Assembly (NCBI RefSeq): GCF_008831285.2
Contig: NC_045149.1
Span: 19,111,035-19,175,034, forward strand
DNA: 64,000 nucleotides
Reading direction: 5' to 3'
From: Nymphaea colorata
Taxonomy: Eukaryota > Streptophyta > Magnoliopsida > Nymphaeales > Nymphaeaceae
A program made the translations under genes and the position numbers. The notes beneath the pieces are model-generated. The model saw only the letters and a program-made list of their open reading frames with translations, was not told where the DNA came from and did not search any database. Numbering within the stretch: position 1 is the first letter of the stretch; every line of letters starts with the position of its first letter. Below, one piece after another: positions 57,801-64,000 of this stretch.

Positions 57801-60800
57801 TTCTCAATTAACGTCTATTCATTAGATAGCCAGCTGACAATTATTTTCCAACAAATTGACCCCATCAAGGTTGTTCAGTCTTGAGATTATTTGATCTCTA
57901 CTGTTCAAGCTATGCAAAATAGTTGGAGAAGACAAACCTGAGAAAGACAGTGAAATGGAAAAAAAAAAAAAAAGAAATTGCAAAATATGCCTGTACTGAA
58001 AAGATTAAAAATTAAGAACCCTATACATAAATTTACAAACAGTAGGTAATTAAGCATCCAAGAGGATCTCCAGGCCTTTATGAAGGGCTATGTTAACCAA
58101 ATTCATGCTTGTGCAATTCAAACCTAAAGTTAGGAATATTCCTTCTACTTTCTCTTTTGGGTCTTGTTGATTTTGTTTTGTTTTACCATTATGTTGTTCC
58201 TGTAGAAATGGAACACAGCTTAACAATGTCTCTGCCACTTGATCACCTTCAATCTTGCATTTTTTTCACATATTGTTTTATCTGAATTCTCAATATTTTC
58301 CCAATTCAGTTCATTCTTTGGTCTGCTTTCCTTGTTCTTAATCAGATTCAGAAGGATATCTTCAAAACCAATTTGGGCCAAAATAACCACCAGATTCTAA
58401 GCATTTAGACCTAGAAGCTGGGCCTGAAGAATTAACACTCTAAGTGGGACTCCACTTCAAACAGGACCCCGAACGGGCCATTTGGCATCAGGGCCACTCT
58501 GTGAATATCCCTGCTGCCAAACGACCCCGAACAAGCAGATTCATGGGACACTTACAAAGGGTCCCTGCTGCCAAACGACCCTTGAGATCTCATTTTTATC
58601 AGCATAAATATTATTTATATGCATAAGTACACAGTTTATGGAATTTCACCATCCTCATCTACACAAACTATACACGCATGGTAATAATGTCAAAAAAATG
58701 TAAACAAGAAAAAAAAACTATGTGGTCAAACAACATTTATATCCCTAACAGGGAATGCACTGTATCCATCATTCTGTTTTTCAGTTATTTTACTTGTTTC
58801 TTTCTTCACCATGCAACCCAGATATCCTCTCGCTGTCTCCCAATGAGTGACCTCCTAAAGTCATGTATATTTCATACTAATCAAGCCAGTCACTGGCCTT
58901 TTATCTGTTGGACTTTGTTGGCTTTTGCTAAGGTACTGTTCCAGAAAAATATTATTGCCTCCATAATACATTGCCAGAACATGTAAATCTTGGAGGATGT
59001 TATTATGGTGATACATCTTCAAGCTCTTTACTTTCTTTGTAAATTAATGAGCTTACCATGATATCCATTTTTGTTTGGTATCAGAGGAGAGCATGAAGCT
59101 GATCAAGAGCATTTCTTCACTGAGAACAACAATATTAGCATCACAACTTAGAGACATGCTGAGGAATGAAAAGAACCTAAAAGGAATATCCAGGCCGATC
59201 AAAATTGCCTACCATCCAAGAGAATACTTCTTCATTGTTAGACAGGTAAAAGTTCCTGTTGAACAGTTAATTTAGCTAGTTATACAGAATATGCATTCAG
59301 ATGCACAAGAATAATTAGGAAGCTTGCCTACTTTAAAAACTAAAGGTGAATGTCCCTTGATAGGTCACAAGATGCCAAACTATTTAAACGATTGCAAAAA
59401 TCAAGATAGTAGTTTTTAGTTGGTTAGGCACTCCCAATAGGTTCCTCTGGCAAAGTCGTCAAATAAGAGCATGATCTTGGTTGAATTGTTAACCTGCTCA
59501 AAAAAAAAAAAGATAACTATTTATTTGAGTAATAGAAAATCCTTTTACAAAATTTACCAGGTTATGCTTCTTTCTTTAAACACCAACCCATATAGGGACC
59601 CAACCATTGCCACCAGCATATTTCAACTACATCTTACTTAAAATTGACAACGTTTCATGAAAAGTATGAGTTGCTTTAGTCATGATGGCTTTTCCTTTAC
59701 CAATTTACCAACAAAGAGACTTCATAATTCCAAAAGGATACCTCAATCACTTCAAATTCAAGGGAAATAGAGAGCTTAGACTTAAATGCATAAACACAAG
59801 TAACGTTATAGAACTTAATGGTATACTAGCATATCAACCTTATTTCACACATAAGGACGATGCTATGAGAGTTTCTGTTTCTGGCAGGCTGAGAAGACTA
59901 CAGTGATATTTCCTATGCACTTCAAGGACGACCTAGATGTGGTTATTGCAACAGCTCTTTTCCAGGTACTGCAGAGTGAGGTAATTGATAATTGAAATCA
60001 TCACATGTTGCTTCTCATTCAGCTTATCTTACAGGCAGTCATGGATATGAGATGCACCACAAATTGGAAGAAAGCACCCTTTTGCACATGGTCACCAATT
60101 CCTCCTAGAGAGCTAAGAGGAGAACATATCAAAGATTTGATCACAAATGGTGGATTTGTCTCATTTGGTACAGCTTAAATTTAGTCTCCTTGTTAAAAGT
60201 AGCATTAGGTCATAGAAAAATAAGCTGCAGAAGTTTCTATGCAATGATTTTTGTGATTACTAGACATTATATTCAAATTAAATGCAGAGATATTGCCATG
60301 TCACACGGAGAGAGAAAAAATAGACAAGACTATCTGGAGCTTGTTGAATTTCTGTGCCTATGTGAAACGTCATGTAAAGGTTGGTGGCTTTGTTAAAGCA
60401 TAAAACAACGGCAAAACTTTAAAAGCACCTTCATATTGGATAAAGTAAAACACCTAATCATCTGTGCAGCACTCAAAAGGTTTCATAGGAAGACAGATGA
60501 ATAGTCGTTTGGATTGCATGGTGAAGGTGATGAAATCGTTTAAATTTTGTCATTTCTGCTAAACACTGCACAGTAACTAAAGGCTTCTCTTGCCAGTTCA
60601 GGTATTGCAGTGTGCAAAAAATGTGGGAAAAGAACATAAACCCAATCGAGGTGAGAAAAACTTGAAAATTGGTGCATGTCAACAACTTAGACTTATGAAG
60701 GGAAGAGAACAAGGCTGCTAATAACAACTATCACCCACATTTTCAACACAGGTTGCAAGCAAATGAGGAATTTGATCAATATCTCAAAGTCGAAGAGAAT

Positions 60801-60933
60801 CAAAAGAAGTTGCACTCTATTTAAAAGTAAGTTGAAGAAAAGACGAATGAGAATCAAAATTCATGGATTTGCTCAGTTGCGACGCCGCTGGATGAAGATA
60901 ATGAAATTCACTTCCTCGAGAAAATTTGAGTAA
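54885..60933 (+). CDS. ARPC2B: ARPC2B, Arp2/3 complex subunit 2 (p34)
   Basis: Ten exons: 54885-54946, 55821-55887, 57137-57344, 59085-59245, 59888-59965, 60035-60167, 60288-60379, 60470-60526, 60602-60650 and 60752-60933. They total 1089 nt, or 362 residues, ending TAA. Most exons are under 170 bp, which hides the gene from ORF searches. ARPC2 forms the structural core of the actin-branching Arp2/3 complex with ARPC4, downstream of SCAR/WAVE. Family motifs are [95 protein letters not shown] and [20 protein letters not shown]. These match the plant ARPC2B form better than ARPC2A (DIS2). The last exon encodes a very basic tail ([30 protein letters not shown]). Exon 7 has tandem acceptors two bases apart; only 60288 keeps the frame. 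Confidence 0.9.
56178..56247. repeat. 35-bp tandem duplication in ARPC2B intron 2
   Basis: Two copies of ATCAGCAGCAAGCTAAAAGG, TGAAAGCAGACTAAG, nearly identical (AAGC versus AAGT). A recent local duplication. Confidence 0.9.
56545..56564. repeat. (TA)n microsatellite in ARPC2B intron 2
   Basis: About 20 bases of TA, in an AT-rich part of the intron. Confidence 0.85.
58475..58581. mobile_element. Small fold-back element in ARPC2B intron 3
   Basis: Arm GGGCCATTTGGCATCAGGG (58475-58493) is the imperfect reverse complement of CCCTGCTGCCAAACGACCC, which occurs twice (58509-58527 and 58563-58581). The GGGTCGTTTGGCAGCAGGG end resembles plant MITE termini. The three-arm structure suggests a truncated or nested insertion. 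Confidence 0.55.
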
Positions 60934-61468
60934 GACAATTGTAAGAAAGAGAAATTTGAGAAGAAACATGTATGGCATATTCTTTTGCACAAGCAGCAAC
61001 ATTTCGGCATATAATTTATGCTAACATGAACAGCAAAACCAGCTACTGTCTGTGTGCGTTAAAAACTTAAAATGAATGTATCACAGTAGCTGCAATGTTG
61101 TTTGTACTTTGTCACATACAAATCTTAACCTACAATCAGAGATTGATGAACAGGAACATAAGACCGAAATAAGGTTAGTTGGTGAACCTATTATATATAT
61201 ATATATATTATCGGAAACTGACTGCAGAACTCGAGTCAGACAAATGTAATTGAGAATTTTTTGGCAGTGCTATATCTGAGGCCTGTCTGTCCCCGAACTA
61301 ATCACATAAGCAAAACCGAACAAGACCGGAACTGGCTCGCCAAGCGGCACAAAGTCAGAGCATATTCTTCCATCATCGTAATTGATTACACCGAGCACAA
61401 GCCCCAATAATAAACTACCAGGAAGGGTAAAAGGTTTTAACAAAACAAGCAGTCATTTTGGAACAATT
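60934..61468. other. Intergenic between the convergent ARPC2B and TMEM45-like 3' ends
   Basis: Presumed 3' UTRs; a (TA)n microsatellite lies at 61190-61209. No coding sequence. Confidence 0.55.
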
Positions 61469-62323
61469 TCACTCGAGTTCGAAGGTCGGAAGCGGGTGCA
61501 TCAACATAGCCTCTGACTCTCTCTCTCCCAGAGATAATCCACCAGCCGTGAATCTAGAGTCGTGCTTACGAGAGATCATTCCAAACATGGCGACGCTCAG
61601 AATCAACACCCCAAGGGCGTGCCCCACAAACAAAAGATCGATTATAGCCATTCCCCTCAAACCATCCTCCTCCAATTCACACTTCACGCTACCATTCAGC
61701 CCCCCAGCTCGATGGCATCCGCTAGGCAAGAAGCCCGACGAAAACAACGAGAGGCCCGACTGCAAGAACCACGTCCCTTTGAGCACAAGCCCCGCCGAAA
61801 GCGCAAACTCAGCGACGAATGCCCTCGGCTGGTAGGAAAGCAGAAGGCAAGAAGCCGAGCAGACGAGGCTCAGCCCCGCAAGAATCTGGTAAGACCGGCC
61901 GGCGAGGCCTGAGCCGGCGTCCTTGCCGAGGGTGGCGCAATCGACCAAGAAGGCGACGCCGGCAAAAAGGAAGAGAACGTTCTCATGGAAGAAGGGAACA
62001 TCCAAATTCTCGCGGATCAGCACGATGAGGACGATCAGCCAGAAGAGAAGGATGACGGCAGCTTCCTGGAAGAAGGAGAACCGATAGGCTCCTTGGCCGT
62101 TGAAGGTGAGGAACCAGAAGACCTCAGAGAAGGCGGCGAGGGGGAGGGTGACGCAGAGGACGTAAAGGTCAAGGTTCTTCCATTTGGGCTCGGAAATGTA
62201 CCATGTCCGCGATTGGTAATGGGGAGGAGACCTAAGGTAGAGGGAGAAGGCGCAGACGAGGCGCCGGACGCCCAGCGGAAAGAGGAAGAGGAAGGCCGAG
62301 AAATGAGTTGCTAGCGAGCCCAT
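61469..62323 (-). CDS. TMEM45/DUF716 family multi-pass membrane protein
   Basis: A single-exon frame of 284 codons (stop 61471-61469). Start MGSLATHFSAFLFLFPLGVR matches the usual MGSFxGHxxPGxxFxxxGxx opening of the family. Several hydrophobic segments are visible (for example LYVLCVTLPLAAFSEVFWFL, ILLFWLIVLIVLI, VLFLFAGVAFLVDC, IDLLFVGHALGVLILSVAMF). Conserved family features include FHENVLFLFAGVAFLVD and the long C-terminal tail. Plant members of DUF716 (TMEM45A-like) have been linked to responses to virus infection, but the biochemical role is unknown. Intronless structure and about 285 residues are typical for plant members. It converges on ARPC2B. Confidence 0.85.
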   Translation of the reverse strand: MGSLATHFSAFLFLFPLGVRRLVCAFSLYLRSPPHYQSRTWYISEPKWKNLDLYVLCVTLPLAAFSEVFWFLTFNGQGAYRFSFFQEAAVILLFWLIVLIVLIRENLDVPFFHENVLFLFAGVAFLVDCATLGKDAGSGLAGRSYQILAGLSLVCSASCLLLSYQPRAFVAEFALSAGLVLKGTWFLQSGLSLFSSGFLPSGCHRAGGLNGSVKCELEEDGLRGMAIIDLLFVGHALGVLILSVAMFGMISRKHDSRFTAGGLSLGERESEAMLMHPLPTFELE

Positions 62324-62451
62324 CGAGTCCTCCTGCCGCTCATGGAAGACAGATTAAGACTTCGGAAGTTCGACGGAAGAGAATAAGGAACAGAATGGAG
62401 CAACGGTGGCTGGTGGAAGAAATGAAGGATGAAGACGACGACCCGCAGAGT

Positions 62452-62476
62452 CAGAGAGAGAGAGAGAGAGAGAGAG
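62452..62476. repeat. (GA)n microsatellite upstream of the TMEM45-like gene
   Basis: GA tract 130 bases upstream of the ATG, reading as CT on the gene strand; it probably lies in the promoter or 5' UTR. Confidence 0.85.
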
Positions 62477-62601
62477 GGTGGCGACTCAGTCGTCGTGGAA
62501 TATGTTTCGGGTCGAATCGGGTCTCGTCTAATGTACAGGTTTTTATCTGGATCATACGGACTTTGAGTTTTTTTACCGTCACAAATGACTGCTGCTCAAC
62601 T

Positions 62602-62628
62602 CTATATATATATATATATATATATATA
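62602..62628. repeat. (TA)n microsatellite
   Basis: About 27 bases of TA, 280 bases upstream of the TMEM45-like start codon. Confidence 0.85.
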
Positions 62629-64000
62629 ACAGCTGCATACATGTACGGAGCAGGTTATTATTCACGCTTTATGAACGAAAATATTAAAATATGATTTCAC
62701 CCTTAATAAAATGATAATTTCTGCAAATATATATATAAATCGTATTGTTTTAAGGCGACTAGACATTAATTTATCATTTGTCACGTACACTTCTTCATCT
62801 TTGGACTTCACATCATACTCAAATAAGTGTACAACAAAATGGTGAAAAGACCAATTAAAAATGGTGTAGCTTGTGAAAAATTTTCCATTTAAATGTTCTC
62901 GTATAAGAGAAAAACGTTTTTAAGTTCTTCGAAAATTTCCGTTCGTAAAGCATGTGTTTTGTAAATCATTTTATAAACTTAGTGAGGTATTTATAATTTC
63001 TCGAGCAGATCTTTATAAGCACATCAAAAGAATAATTTTTTGTGTGAATTTCTTTTTTTCTCGAATACAACCTTGAACTATTGACAAACCCACCATCCAC
63101 ATTTGCACATTTTTATTTTTTAAATTTAGTCACAGCTAGTAGCTCGCCATACACGCATGAATGAACTTCATATCATTTGACTCTTTTTACAACTCCTTTT
63201 TCGATGTTATTTTATGACCGACATAATTGGAAGACAAGTTTAATTTTAAAAATTAATTAAGGAGTAAGGCTGAATAAATGTGAACAATAAGCCAGAGATG
63301 CAGTTGGACCCAGTACTTGAATTTGATTATCCTCCCCCCCCCCCCCCCCCCCCTCATATTTATATGGATCATATTCATAAATTTGAATTAGTTGCGGGAC
63401 AAACACCCCAATGGTGGAAACAGAAATTTCTAGCTAATGGGCACTAATAACTTAACTTTTAATCATTAAGGAGTACTTATATGAAAATAAATACAAAATT
63501 GAAGACGTACCAATAAAAAAATAAAACATTTTTATGGGCTAGTGTGGTCAATTGCACACACCACCCTACATGTGCCAGTGGGTATGTACATTCATAACCC
63601 AAAATTGAATTAGATATCATAAAATTGGATAGCATTCTCAATTATCGATTCCGTAAGTTGGATTTATTGTTTAATGTGTGAGGTTTAAGTGATCAGTAAA
63701 CTGCCTCAAGGGGCATAGAGTGGTTGATTGGCATATTAGCGATGCGTCACCGATTCACCTTATGAAGATAGAGTGTAGCGCCAAGATAATGGTATACTAA
63801 CTTTTGGTTAGGTGCCAACCAAGCTCTGGACCCTATTGCAATAGTGTTGTTTACCCAAAAGTAAAAAACTGTAAAAGTAGTTGGTAGATTGTATAGGTTG
63901 GACCCTAGCGCTATTGAATCCGATACCTTCATTTAGGGAACTACATGCACCAACGAGGTCTGGTTAGTTTGTTTCTGGCTGGGTCCAGCATTTATCGTGT
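62629..64000. other. AT-rich end of window, no gene recognised
   Basis: No open frame with family features on either strand; only the poly-C run and scattered A/T tracts stand out. Confidence 0.5.
63334..63353. repeat. Poly-C run of 20
   Basis: An uninterrupted run of about 20 C in an otherwise AT-rich region. It may be real or an assembly-sensitive homopolymer. Confidence 0.9.

Noticed and set aside
60290-60379. ARPC2B exon 7 read with the second acceptor ([13 protein letters not shown] frame)
   Set aside because: It keeps an open frame but loses the conserved [11 protein letters not shown] motif; the first acceptor restores it and closes the model in frame.
61458-62314. Several plus-strand open frames opposite the TMEM45-like gene, Arg/Glu-rich
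   Set aside because: Antisense shadows of a GC-richer single-exon gene; the minus strand has the family match.
1-64000. tRNA, rRNA, CRISPR array or operon structure
   Set aside because: A scan by eye for tRNA B-box context found nothing convincing, and CRISPR or operon features are not expected in plant nuclear DNA.

Overview
This is nuclear DNA from a land plant, almost certainly a flowering plant. Genes are widely spaced and split by GT/AG introns. Introns and intergenic DNA are AT-rich, with microsatellites and small MITE-like repeats. The gene set (secondary-wall cellulose synthase CESA4, PGR5 of photosystem I cyclic electron flow, inositol transporter INT2, LRR receptor kinases) is plant-specific. 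The exact lineage cannot be fixed from the window. All gene models were built by hand from splice sites and reading frame; each intact model closes in frame at a length normal for its family.

Layout. 608-2035 (+): last four exons of PEX12, a peroxisomal RING-type peroxin that starts before the window. 4974-3111 (-): PGR5, two exons, convergent with PEX12. 9448-6160 (-): an INT2-type H+/inositol symporter, six exons, probably with a further non-coding 5' exon near 10.4 kb. 9.5-15.4 kb: gene-poor DNA holding a dispersed repeat and a decayed retrotransposon fragment. 15482-21705 (+): a complete 12-exon CESA4 orthologue. 26012-22212 (-) and 33145-29351 (-): two intact tandem LRR receptor-like kinases, about 30 LRRs each, with a perfectly identical internal tract that suggests gene conversion. 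39023-43386 (+): a third, more diverged receptor kinase with about 38 LRRs. 50082-45654 (-): a two-exon F-box/LRR gene with a 3.4 kb intron. 54885-60933 (+): ten-exon ARPC2B, the p34 subunit of the Arp2/3 actin-nucleating complex. 62323-61469 (-): an intronless TMEM45/DUF716 membrane protein, convergent with ARPC2B.

The genes do not form one pathway, as expected for a plant chromosome. The only functional cluster is the group of three receptor kinases at 22-43 kb. They share one intron at the same place and phase, inside the APE codon of the kinase domain, and are a typical expanding receptor family. Between them lie a 52-bp minisatellite with one outlying copy, members of a dispersed AT-rich repeat family, and a GAGCTCG-rich element with a probable 7-bp target-site duplication. 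No wholly new system is evident. The most notable items are the conversion-like mosaic between the two tandem kinases, the minisatellite beside them, the 38-LRR receptor, a run of six cysteines in CESA4, and several MITE or fold-back insertions.
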